Below are positions 1 to 6,771 of a stretch of DNA of 35,015 nt, one piece after another. This stretch comes from Gemmatimonadota bacterium (GTDB lineage: Bacteria; Gemmatimonadota; Gemmatimonadetes; Gemmatimonadales; Gemmatimonadaceae), in assembly GCA_021324635.1 (NCBI GenBank), contig JAJPIS010000076.1:1-35015 (forward strand). Reading direction: 5' to 3'. The number at the start of each line of letters is the position of its first letter. Position 1 is the stretch's first letter. The position numbers and the translations under genes were made by a program. The notes beneath the pieces were generated by a model. It searched no databases and was not told the origin of the DNA. It saw only the letters and a program-made list of their open reading frames with translations.

Positions 1-63
1 CTTGAATACATTCCCGATTCGCCATCCACCCGGCATCGGAAGCGCTAGCGGACCGCGTGCGCC

Positions 64-741
64 TCAACGTTTTCGGCGCCGGTCCGAGCGGCCGTGCTCG
101 CGGCGCCGAAGGGCAGCCCAGCGTTCGGCCACCGCAACACGAAGCGATAGATAGTCGATGCGCGCGATCCAGCGCTGCATTTCCGCGTCGGTGATCGCGC
201 CGCGGATCGCGAGCTCGGGCAAATGGCTGAATCGGCGGCCGCGCCGGGCCGAGAGGTACAGGGTGTCGAGTAGGGCCTTCGCCGGTGTGGCCAGTTCGAA
301 CCGGCCATAGGCATCGCCGGGCTTGTAGCCGTCGAGCAGCTCCGGTTGGATCTGATAGAACTCGAAGTTGCCGATCGGCGTGTGCACCGTTTCGTGCTGC
401 TGAGCAACCGCTATCTGAATCGCAGGGGGGATTTGTGAGAGGATGCCGTGCAGCTGCAGGGCTGAAAGGAACGACACGTAACCGATCGGCGGATGTCCGG
501 CGCTTGTAGAGGACCGCGCGAGCAAGAAGGGCACGACGGCGTACGGTGAGAAGTCTGGATGACGCGTATCGGCCCACAAGCCGCGCACGAGTCGAGTGAC
601 GAGGCCTCGTTCCTCGAGGCGGGCGAGGGCGCGCGACGCGGTGTTCGGTGATACGCCCGCCGCGGTCGCGGCGGTCGCCGTCGTGAAGATCGGCGCCCGG
701 GGGGTGATATCCCGTAACACGATCGGACTGACCTGGCTCAT
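64..741 (-). CDS. abiEi: AbiEi-family antitoxin (type IV toxin-antitoxin)
   Basis: 225-residue protein. The first ~65 residues read as a winged-helix DNA-binding domain (segment with ATAAGVSPNTASRALARLEE, then GLVTRLVRGLWA). The rest carries the AbiEi C-terminal pattern: YVSFLSALQLHGILSQIP, then a TPIGNFEFYQI strand and the LATPAKALLDTLYL helix. In known AbiE systems this protein binds inverted repeats in its own promoter and counteracts the AbiEii nucleotidyltransferase. I chose the ATG at 741 because it forms an ATGA overlap with the toxin stop; the reading frame stays open upstream but only as an antisense-like shadow of the toxin gene. The order is toxin first, antitoxin second, the opposite of the classical abiEi-abiEii order. 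The family call is firm; binding to the palindrome at 1582-1620 is inferred. Confidence 0.88.
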   Translation of the reverse strand: MSQVSPIVLRDITPRAPIFTTATAATAAGVSPNTASRALARLEERGLVTRLVRGLWADTRHPDFSPYAVVPFLLARSSTSAGHPPIGYVSFLSALQLHGILSQIPPAIQIAVAQQHETVHTPIGNFEFYQIQPELLDGYKPGDAYGRFELATPAKALLDTLYLSARRGRRFSHLPELAIRGAITDAEMQRWIARIDYLSLRVAVAERWAALRRREHGRSDRRRKR

Positions 742-1571
742 GGGCGCGACCCTCTCGGCTGAGCTGTCGGTGGGAGCGGTTGCTGCTCCAGGTGCTCGAT
801 GAAGCTCGCGACGCGTACTTGCGTCGTGTCCCATGTCGCAGTGTGGCGGGTGCGCGCGTCGGGTCGGAGGAAGACCGCGACCTGGTCCTCGAATTGGTCG
901 TGCGTCATGTCGAGGGTGCGGGCGGCAGCCTCGCGGAGGATCTGATCGGACAGGTGATCGCGTAGCAGGTGGAGGTCGACGCGCGACAGCTGCGCGTCGA
1001 GCTCGTCGCTGAGCAGGAGGCCCAGGTCGAACACGTCGCGCGCCTGGACCTCGTTGCGGAGCGCCAGCGCCGTGATCTTCTGCCACACGGCCGGCGTGCG
1101 GAGGTAGTGCCCGACCTCCGGGAAGGTGGTGCCTGGGGACAGGTACGGGTCGACGATTTTGGGTAGCGGACGTGCGAGACGTGCCCAGCCGGCCGGCGCC
1201 TCGCCGCGGTAGGAGACCTCGATCTTGGTGGGGTAGGGGACGCCCGCGGCGATGAGTCTCAGCTTGTACCGCAGGACGGTGTCCGTGTCTTTCGCGGGCT
1301 TCTCGGGTACATCGAGATCCCGGATTCCGAGGAGGAGCAGCTCACGACGGAGTGTTGGCGCGTGCAGCGTTTTGCGGAGCACGGCCTTGAGCCGTTGGCG
1401 GAGTCGCGGATCCGCGTCGAGGTCCATGTCTTCCGAATAGCGCTCGCTGCCGTAGAAGAAGCGGAGGTTGACGCCGCCCTTAAGCCGCAAGGCGAGGCCT
1501 TCAGCTGGTGCTATGGCTTGCAGCACCAGGCAGTGAAACGCCTCGCGGATCTGAATCGGGTCGAGGGGCAT
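738..1571 (-). CDS. abiEii: AbiEii/AbiGii-family nucleotidyltransferase toxin
   Basis: 277-residue protein of the DUF1814/AbiEii nucleotidyltransferase family. Motif I is K31-GGVNLRFFYG with RYSEDMDLD (S46, D48, D50 being the expected metal ligands); motif III is TKIEVSYRG with K116; motif IV is QARDVFDL (D179, D182). All key residues of the fold are present, so the toxin looks intact. Family members transfer nucleotides onto RNA targets such as tRNA acceptor ends, and AbiE is bacteriostatic and can act in abortive infection. The start is the ATG at 1571, only 7 bases after TATATT on the minus strand, suggesting a leaderless message; a TTG at 1580 is in frame but lies within that spacing. It is translationally coupled to the downstream antitoxin by ATGA. 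Confidence 0.9.
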   Translation of the reverse strand: MPLDPIQIREAFHCLVLQAIAPAEGLALRLKGGVNLRFFYGSERYSEDMDLDADPRLRQRLKAVLRKTLHAPTLRRELLLLGIRDLDVPEKPAKDTDTVLRYKLRLIAAGVPYPTKIEVSYRGEAPAGWARLARPLPKIVDPYLSPGTTFPEVGHYLRTPAVWQKITALALRNEVQARDVFDLGLLLSDELDAQLSRVDLHLLRDHLSDQILREAAARTLDMTHDQFEDQVAVFLRPDARTRHTATWDTTQVRVASFIEHLEQQPLPPTAQPRGSRP

Positions 1572-1581
1572 TTGACACAAT

Positions 1582-1620
1582 ATACTGCCGAACTAGCCGA
1601 AATGGCTAGTTGAGCAGTAT
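1582..1620. promoter_or_regulatory. Palindromic operator/promoter of the AbiE pair
   Basis: Imperfect inverted repeat with 17-base arms (ATACTGCCGAACTAGCC and GGCTAGTTGAGCAGTAT) around a GAAAT centre; 15 of 17 arm positions pair and one more pair can be added on each side. It lies immediately upstream of the toxin start, and the toxin's likely -10 box TATATT (1584-1579, minus strand) overlaps its edge. AbiEi antitoxins are known to repress by binding inverted repeats, so this is the probable autoregulatory site. It is AT-richer than its surroundings. A TATAAT on the plus strand at 1618-1623 could also drive rightward transcription, but no gene follows it directly. Confidence 0.7.
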
Positions 1621-1621
1621 A

Positions 1622-2049
1622 ATGATTTCGGCGCGGTTCTCGCCGGCACTGCCGGCGGCCAACCGAGCAACGGCCGACGAGGGCAACGGTCGCGAAGCGG
1701 TCTAGCCCGGGGAGCGAGCCGTCGGTGAAAGCCCGCTCCGCCCTGCATAGGGCGGTTATGGTCGCGTAGCACCTCAGCCCGGCGCGAGAGCGCGGAGCGA
1801 CGACGCTCGGGCATTCGACAGCAAGCAGCTATGCAGTCCGATGCAGTACATCGCCGAAGCGAGCCGAAGGCGTCGCCCGAGGCGATGTCGCGGAGCGTGC
1901 CCGCGCGGGAGCGGACGCGCAGCGGACGCGCAGCGTGGGCATGGGTGGCGCTCAGTGAGTGGCGCTAATGATTGCTGGACGCCCGCGGCGGGCTAGTCGT
2001 GGGACGCGCACATGGGGAGGACGGGTGCTCGGGCAGGCAGGCTGGCCGT
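1622..2049. other. Gene-poor stretch between AbiE and the toxin remnant
   Basis: I see no credible gene here on either strand. It contains a perfect 7-bp hairpin with a GCAT loop (1738-1755, arms CCGCCCT/AGGGCGG) and a longer palindrome with 8-bp arms ACATCGCC/GGCGATGT (1848-1855 and 1881-1888). A short in-frame stretch from a TTG at 1972 leads into the toxin remnant but shows no recognisable N-terminal domain. Together with the remnant it looks like decayed accessory DNA. Confidence 0.5.
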
Positions 2050-2465
2050 GGTGGCACGTGCGTCAAGAAGTGCTTCTTCGAGACATATCGATTTTCTGAA
2101 GATCTGGACTATTCACTGTTGCCCGAAGCGCCGTACGACGCGACGAGCATCGCCTCGACGCTTCGTGAGCTCGCCGAGTCCACGAGCAACTTGAGCGGCG
2201 TTCGGTTTGGTGCAGAGCATTGCACCGTCAAGGAGCACAAAGACAAGTTCGCGCGCGTGACCTTTGAAGGCCGGACGAGCACCTGGGCTTCGCCTTCCGG
2301 CGGAAGGGAGAGCCGATCTACTTGGAGAACGGCATCGCAAGCATGGAGCTCGCGGTCACCTATCGCGGTGGGGCCTGGACGAGCATCACGGTCGATGTCG
2401 CTCGCGAGGAGCCCGGGGAAGATGAGGTCGAGCTCGTGCCGGCGTACACCTCGCTCCGAGCGCCG
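2050..2465 (+). pseudogene. Remnant of a second AbiEii-type nucleotidyltransferase
   Basis: In the first frame the segment from 2050 reads GGTCVKKCFFETYRFSEDLD, the AbiEii motif I with its GGT and SEDLD residues, followed by a helical stretch ending KFARVTFEGR near 2273. The match then moves to the frame starting at 2322 mod 3 = 0, where it continues FAFRRKGEPIYLENGIASME and LAVTYRGG, the region equivalent to motif III. A frameshift at about 2275-2290 therefore splits it. The usual N-terminus before the GGT motif and the whole C-terminal half after about 2465 are missing. The codon use is less GC-biased than that of neighbouring genes (aaa, att, tat, tct codons), consistent with acquired DNA. 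The sequence is more similar in style to KKCFFETYRFSEDLDF-type toxins than to the intact toxin at 738-1571, so it is not a simple duplicate of it. Confidence 0.75.
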
Positions 2466-2562
2466 TCGGTTGCGCGCTCGACCAATCCCGGTTCGGGTCG
2501 TCATGGCGAGGGCGCCGGCCCGGTGAGCTTGGCGAGCGAGTGGGCTATTCTTTACCGGTACC

Positions 2563-4035
2563 GTGCTCACCACCGTTCACGCCCCCCGCCACGCTCGCCC
2601 GGACCGGCCCGCCGGCGGCATCTCCCCGGCTCGCTCCTCGACCCCGCTCGCGCGGGCCGCACACGCTGCACGGGTCGCGCTCGCGGCGGGCGCGGCGCTG
2701 GCAGGGAGCGCGGCGGCCATTGCGTGCCGGTCGACGCCGGCTGCGTTCGGCCCGACCGGCGCCGCGGCCAGCGCGCGCGCCGACGATCTGCTCACGGGGC
2801 TCGGCAACCGGTTCACCCGCATCGACCGGGATGCCAAGTACACGCACGCGATCGAGCAACTGGCGCGCGGCGCGCTCATGCCGTCACGCGTCTACGATGA
2901 CACGGCGGTCTGGACGGGGAGCACGCGCGATGGCACCCGGATCCTCGCGAGCCGCGGTCACTTCGAGGGCGACCACTACGTGGTCGCCGCCATGCCGGAC
3001 CCGCCAGCACCGGCGGCGCTCGCGGACACGCGCGACTCCATCCGGCTGACGCGGATCGCTCGCGGCGAGTTCACCTGGCACACGTCCGACGTACAGGCGC
3101 TCGGCGCACTCGACCCCGACGACATCGCCAACGTCCTCGCCTCGATGCTCGCCGCCGCGGCGACCAGCTCGACGGAGGGGACGCGCGGCACGGGACGGGA
3201 CGGCGCGGGCGACGGCGCGACGCTGAAGGCCGGGTCGCTGGCGAGCTTCCCGCGATCGGCCGCGATCCTCGGCCAACTCTTCTCGCTCGACACCGTCCAC
3301 ACCGCCCAGGCCCCCAACGCCACCACCGCGGTCACGCTCGTCTTCGGCGTCCATCCCGACCGACTGCGGGCCGCACACCCCGCCTACGCGGCGTTCCTGC
3401 AACGCTACACCGGCGCGACCCACCTCCGGTGCGACCTCACCGATGCCGAGGGCGCCGAGTGGTTCGCGGCATCGTTCGGCAACGGGCAGCTGGCGATGCG
3501 GTTTCGCGCGACCGGGGACGGACACCTCGCGCCGGGCAGCGGCCCGCCCCGCCCGATGCCCGACTCGCTCGTGTTGCACGGGGACCTCGAGACCAGAATG
3601 TGGGTCTTCACGCTCGGATTCAGCGGGCTGGCGAGCGACTTCGTGATCGAGCGCGGCCCGCGCGCGCGCGCGTGGCGGTTCGCCTTTCGACACGAGCCCC
3701 AGTGGCACTTCCCGCTCGCGATCGATCACCTCGTGAAGTCGTCCCTGCACCGCCCGTTCGACGGGTCGGGCTCCCAGCTTCGACTCGCACTCCGCGGCAC
3801 GCCGGACGGGCACACGTGGCTCGTTCGTGACCTCGAGCTGACCGTGCAGGAGAGCGCGGTCGTGCGCTGGCTGGGCGGATTGGGCGGCAACGCCATGGCC
3901 GATTTCGGTGCCCACGCCGAGGCGGACGAAAACGCGTTCCTGGCCTCGGTCTTCCTCGCCCTCCGCGATGACATCCGCGCCGATCTCCGGGGACGGGCGC
4001 GGGCGGGCGAGATTGGCCAGCAGCGGGAGCAATGA
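2563..4035 (+). CDS. Conserved-looking secreted or lipoprotein of unknown function
   Basis: 490-residue protein that I do not recognise. The N-terminus has a basic stretch, then a hydrophobic segment (about residues 36-54) ending AAIAC, a plausible lipobox with Cys55, so it is probably anchored to a membrane and faces outward. The remainder is mixed alpha/beta with WTGSTRDGTRILASRGHFEG and ELTVQESAVVRWLGGLGG segments; no catalytic motif stands out. Its codon use is typical of the window and the frame is open for its full length, so it is very likely real. The start is a GTG at 2563 with TATTCT eleven bases before it and no Shine-Dalgarno. It converges on the tRNA gene and its stop sits at the edge of the 4039-4062 hairpin. 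Confidence 0.7.
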   Translation: MLTTVHAPRHARPDRPAGGISPARSSTPLARAAHAARVALAAGAALAGSAAAIACRSTPAAFGPTGAAASARADDLLTGLGNRFTRIDRDAKYTHAIEQLARGALMPSRVYDDTAVWTGSTRDGTRILASRGHFEGDHYVVAAMPDPPAPAALADTRDSIRLTRIARGEFTWHTSDVQALGALDPDDIANVLASMLAAAATSSTEGTRGTGRDGAGDGATLKAGSLASFPRSAAILGQLFSLDTVHTAQAPNATTAVTLVFGVHPDRLRAAHPAYAAFLQRYTGATHLRCDLTDAEGAEWFAASFGNGQLAMRFRATGDGHLAPGSGPPRPMPDSLVLHGDLETRMWVFTLGFSGLASDFVIERGPRARAWRFAFRHEPQWHFPLAIDHLVKSSLHRPFDGSGSQLRLALRGTPDGHTWLVRDLELTVQESAVVRWLGGLGGNAMADFGAHAEADENAFLASVFLALRDDIRADLRGRARAGEIGQQREQ

Positions 4036-4038
4036 AAA

Positions 4039-4062
4039 ACGCCGCAGAGCAATCCGCGGCGT
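4039..4062 (-). terminator. Rho-independent terminator for tRNA-Ala (possibly bidirectional)
   Basis: Seven-bp GC-rich stem ACGCCGC/GCGGCGT with a 10-base loop. Read on the minus strand it is followed directly by TTTTT (positions 4039-4035), the form of an intrinsic terminator for the minus-strand tRNA transcript. On the plus strand it lies immediately after the stop of the 2563-4035 gene but has no T-run there. Confidence 0.65.
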
Positions 4063-4159
4063 CCATTCCATTAGGGATTTGCCACGCGCGCCGTCATTGG
4101 AACTCTCCGTCCTACCGAGCGGCGGCGGGCAACATCCCCTAAGCGATTTTCGTACCACA

Positions 4160-4178
4160 CCGCCTCACGCGGAGGCGG
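4160..4178 (-). terminator. Hairpin just downstream of tRNA-Ala
   Basis: Perfect 7-bp stem CCGCCTC/GAGGCGG with an ACGCG loop, beginning about 10 bases past the tRNA 3' end on the minus strand. No strong T-run follows, so it may act as a processing or pausing structure, with the hairpin at 4039-4062 being the true terminator. Confidence 0.45.
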
Positions 4179-4188
4179 ACGACAACAA

Positions 4189-4261
4189 TGGAGCTGAGGG
4201 GAGTCGAACCCCTGACCTCTGCAGTGCGATTGCAGCGCTCTCCCAACTGAGCTACAGCCCC
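4189..4261 (-). tRNA. tRNA-Ala (anticodon CGC)
   Basis: On the minus strand a 73-nt cloverleaf begins GGGGCTGTAGCTCAGTTGG and ends CAGCTCCA. The acceptor stem GGGGCTG/CAGCTCC has the G3-U70 wobble pair that marks alanine tRNAs. The anticodon stem is CTGCA/TGCAG with loop ATCGCAC, giving anticodon CGC, which reads GCG. The T arm AGGGGTTCGACTCCCCT is intact. The 3' CCA is not encoded, so it must be added after transcription. A good sigma-70 promoter lies upstream. Confidence 0.95.
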
Positions 4262-4274
4262 GGGCGCTGCATGC

Positions 4275-4302
4275 AACGTAGAGACGGATGAAACGAAGTC
4301 AA
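4275..4302 (-). promoter_or_regulatory. Sigma-70 promoter of tRNA-Ala
   Basis: Minus strand: -35 TTGACT (4302-4297), 16-base spacer, -10 TACGTT (4280-4275), with the tRNA 5' end 13 bases beyond. This is the most canonical promoter in the window. A perfect 10-bp direct duplication (AAGGTAACGC at 4301-4310 and 4311-4320) abuts the -35. Confidence 0.7.
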
Positions 4303-4395
4303 GGTAACGCAAGGTAACGCGGTGCGCGCCGCGGACGCGGCGAGAGCGCGCCGCATTGGCGGCGCGCGATACCGGACCCGGAGCGGGTGGGGCGG

Positions 4396-4812
4396 TCAGC
4401 CCGCCCCTGCCCCCTCTCCCGCCTCGGCCTGATCGCCCCGCTGCGAGCGCGAGATCCGGCTCCGGTCTTCCACGATCGATTCGTTGCGCTGGCCAGCCGC
4501 GCGCTTCCGAGCGCTCGCGCTCCGGGCGCCGCCGCCCTCACGACCGATCGCCGCCATGTGCTCCCGGTCGCGACTCACCGTCTCGCCGCCCTTGCGGCCC
4601 GCGACCCGAGCTTCCTCTGCCGTCCACTCGTGTGCGGTTCCCTTCTGGTGCGCGGCCCGACCGCCCTTGCTGGCGATCTCCCGCTGCCGGCTGCGGTCCA
4701 TGGACGCGAAGCCGCGATTGCTCGTTCCACTACGGCTCTGGCCCGGCCGGCTTCGCGCGCCGTCCGCCTGTGCCCCCGAGCGATCCGTCTCGATACTGGT
4801 GCGATCCGCCAT
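4396..4812 (-). CDS. KGG-repeat general stress protein
   Basis: 138-residue, very hydrophilic protein with repeated KGG motifs of the stress-induced family (PF10685, related to YciG and con-10). The segment FASMDRSRQREIASKGG is followed by WTAEEARVAGRKGG and then a degenerate third copy ending GREGG. Family members are small, basic, glycine-rich proteins induced in stationary phase or stress; their molecular function is not established. A strong Shine-Dalgarno AGGAGG lies six bases before the ATG at 4812. The tails outside the repeats are rich in R, S, G and A and probably disordered. Transcribed away from rnz across a long shared upstream region. Confidence 0.85.
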   Translation of the reverse strand: MADRTSIETDRSGAQADGARSRPGQSRSGTSNRGFASMDRSRQREIASKGGRAAHQKGTAHEWTAEEARVAGRKGGETVSRDREHMAAIGREGGGARSASARKRAAGQRNESIVEDRSRISRSQRGDQAEAGEGAGAG

Positions 4813-5313
4813 GCTTGCCTCCTCTCAATGCTCCACGAGCAGCCTTAGCCACCATCGGACCCGCAAAAGCGAGACCAAACCCAGCTTGTCGGCCGCGAGT
4901 CGAGGGCCATCACCCCCGCGTCACTCTTTTCGTCACCCCTGCGCGTCGTGACGTGGCTCGGTCGATCCGTCCCACTGCCGGCTCACCGGCCTTCACCTGC
5001 GTTCACCTGCGCGCACCCGCGCGCACCTGCGCGCACCCGCGTTCGCCCACGTCTCGATTGCATCTCACGCGCGCCCGCGCGCGCTTACGCGCGCCGATGC
5101 GCGCCCATTCGGCCCCACGCGCGCCTCACACGCCGCTCCCCCTCGCCGCGGGTGATGCGGGCCGGAGGGGACGGAGCCCCCACCAGCGGCACATATCGGT
5201 CCACCACGACGCCGCGGCCCTCGTATACGGTCGTACAACTACCGTCATATAACGCCCGGCCCCCCGCGCCGCGAGCGAGACACGTCTGCGGCCAGGGAAA
5301 CAAGAGGCGCCGT
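4813..5313. other. Long divergent intergenic region upstream of the KGG gene and rnz
   Basis: About 500 bases without a credible gene. It contains the KGG gene's leader with Shine-Dalgarno, the 10-bp repeat array at 4992-5051, then a GCGCGC-rich alternating purine/pyrimidine stretch (about 5065-5130), and an AT-richer patch at 5222-5252 with the palindrome CGTATACG and TATAAC (5249-5254 region) that could hold a promoter. Open frames here are products of the GC bias. Confidence 0.55.
4992..5051. repeat. Six 10-bp tandem repeats
   Basis: Six consecutive 10-base units: TTCACCTGCG twice, CGCACCCGCG, CGCACCTGCG, CGCACCCGCG and TTCGCCCACG. The first two are identical and the rest share the frame with changes at positions 1-2 and 7. 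The period equals about one helical turn, so all copies would face the same side of the DNA. It sits in the divergent region between a stress gene and rnz. Confidence 0.8.
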
Positions 5314-5319
5314 TATATT
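5314..5319 (+). promoter_or_regulatory. -10 box of rnz
   Basis: TATATT with eight bases (CCCGTCGC) before the rnz ATG at 5328 and no Shine-Dalgarno between. Transcription would start at or within 1-2 bases of the ATG, giving a leaderless mRNA. No TTGACA-like -35 is visible at the usual distance. The same TATATTCCC...ATG arrangement occurs at 8861-8866. Confidence 0.55.
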
Positions 5320-5327
5320 CCCGTCGC

Positions 5328-6287
5328 ATGTCGCTCACCGTGCGGTTCCTCGGCACCGCGGCGTCACGGCCGACGGTCGAGCGGGGCGTGTCGGCGGTCG
5401 CCCTGGTGCGGGAGGGGGACACGCTCCTCTTCGACTGCGGCGAGGGTACCCAGCGCCAGATGATGCGCTACGGTATCTCATTCTCCCTGAGCGACGTGTT
5501 CTTCACGCACTTTCATACCGACCACGTGCTCGGCGTGATCGGTCTCATGCGAACCCTCCAACTTCAGGGCCGGACCGAGCCCCTGCGGGTCTGGGGGCCC
5601 AGAGGGGCCGTGCGGTTCCTCAAGAGTGCCGAGGTCTTCGCTTCCGACCGGATGGGCTACCCGGTCACGGTTGCAGAAGTGGAGGCCGGGACGCCGATCG
5701 CCCGTGACGGGTATGCCATCGTCCCGTTCCCCGTCTCCCACCGCGGCGCGCTCGCGGTCGGGTATGCGCTGGTCGAGGAGACGCGCCTGGGCCGCTTCAA
5801 CCCGGATCGGGCGCGGGAGCTCGGGATCCCGGAGGGGCCCATGTGGGGGCATCTCCACCGCGGCCGCTCGGTCACCCTGCCGGACGGGCGCACCATCGAG
5901 CCGGGTGAGCTGGTCGGTCCGACACGCCCGGGTCGCCGCGTCGTGCTCACCGGGGACACCCGGCCGTGCGAGGCCACGATCGAGGTGGCCCGCCACGCCG
6001 ACCTCCTCGTGCACGAGGCGACGTTCGCGGAGGAGGAGGCCGCGCGCGCAGTGGAGACCGGGCACTCGACCGCGCGCGAGGCCGCCGAGGTCGCGGAGCG
6101 GGCCGGGGTTCGCCGCCTGGTGCTGACCCACGTGTCGGCCCGCTACTCGCGTGACACGTCCGATCTCGAACGCGAGGCGAAGCTGATCTTCCCGAATGTC
6201 CTGGTGGCGCGCGACGGCACGGAGATCGATGTCCCGTTCCCGGCCGAGCTACCGCTCGAGACCCAGCCGAGCCACCCGCGCCAGTAG
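5328..6287 (+). CDS. rnz: Ribonuclease Z
   Basis: 319-residue metallo-beta-lactamase-fold endonuclease that removes the 3' trailer of tRNA precursors, which matters here because the neighbouring tRNA-Ala does not encode CCA. The N-terminal strand VRFLGTAASRPTVERG and FDCGEGTQRQMM are typical of RNase Z. The zinc motif is H61-F-H63-T-D65-H66; further ligands are in PVSHR, the LTGDTRPC loop, LLVHEATF and the late LVLTHVSARY histidine. Length is usual for the short, bacterial form. The ATG at 5328 is preceded by a TATATT box at 8-base spacing. It converges on the DUF2203 gene with a 49-base gap. Confidence 0.94.
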   Translation: MSLTVRFLGTAASRPTVERGVSAVALVREGDTLLFDCGEGTQRQMMRYGISFSLSDVFFTHFHTDHVLGVIGLMRTLQLQGRTEPLRVWGPRGAVRFLKSAEVFASDRMGYPVTVAEVEAGTPIARDGYAIVPFPVSHRGALAVGYALVEETRLGRFNPDRARELGIPEGPMWGHLHRGRSVTLPDGRTIEPGELVGPTRPGRRVVLTGDTRPCEATIEVARHADLLVHEATFAEEEAARAVETGHSTAREAAEVAERAGVRRLVLTHVSARYSRDTSDLEREAKLIFPNVLVARDGTEIDVPFPAELPLETQPSHPRQ

Positions 6288-6336
6288 AGCGACCCGGGCC
6301 GACAGCCGACCGTCTGACCGCGGAGGGCCAGCGCCT

Positions 6337-6741
6337 TCACGCCGCGACGCGCGGGATCAGGCGTTGACGCCCGGCGAACCCGGCATCGACTTCGTGCCAG
6401 TACTCGACCGTCGGCTCACCGAGCCGCCAGCAGAGATACACGGGCCGCCCATCCTGCTCGGCGGGGAAGTCGACCAATCCGAGCGTGTAGTCCTTGAACA
6501 CCACGCCGAGCGCCGACAGCTCGGCGTGAAAGTGCTCGAGCTCCGCGGCCAGTCCCGCCACCTCGCGCTCGAGCTCCGCAGCGCGCGGACTGGGGTCGGA
6601 CACCGAGTTGCTCGCCGTCACCAGCTCGAACTCGCGGACCCGCGCCTGCCATCGCGCGAACTGCACCACGATGTCCTCGACGATGCGGCGCACGAGCGGG
6701 AGACTACGGTTGGCCAACTCGGGAGTGTAGGGCTTGGGCAC
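6337..6741 (-). CDS. DUF2203 family protein
   Basis: 134-residue protein of the DUF2203 family. It starts with PYTPELANRSLPLVRRIVEDI, has a central coiled-coil-like helix (RAAELEREVAGLAAELEHFHAE) and ends with the family hallmark FKDYTLGLVDFPAEQDGRPV, then YLCWRLGEP and the closing EVDAGFAGRQRL. Function is unknown. The start is a GTG at 6741, as no ATG is in frame near the conserved start. It is the third gene of a minus-strand run (lipoprotein, thioesterase, DUF2203), 30 bases after the thioesterase stop. Confidence 0.85.
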   Translation of the reverse strand: MPKPYTPELANRSLPLVRRIVEDIVVQFARWQARVREFELVTASNSVSDPSPRAAELEREVAGLAAELEHFHAELSALGVVFKDYTLGLVDFPAEQDGRPVYLCWRLGEPTVEYWHEVDAGFAGRQRLIPRVAA

Positions 6742-6771
6742 GTCGCAGCATGGCGGGCGACGGGGCAGCGG

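Noticed and set aside
1680-1890. Integron attC site or insertion-sequence end in the palindromic stretch
   Set aside because: No GTTRRRY core, no paired RYYYAAC, no transposase or target duplication could be seen; only hairpins are supported.
2884-4158. Minus-strand 424-residue open frame opposite the 2563-4035 gene
   Set aside because: It is the antisense shadow of a gene with normal codon use, and it shows no family motif.
4356-5252. Long plus-strand open frame overlapping the KGG gene and rnz upstream region
   Set aside because: It runs antisense to a clear gene and through repeats, with proline/arginine-rich composition typical of GC-driven frames.
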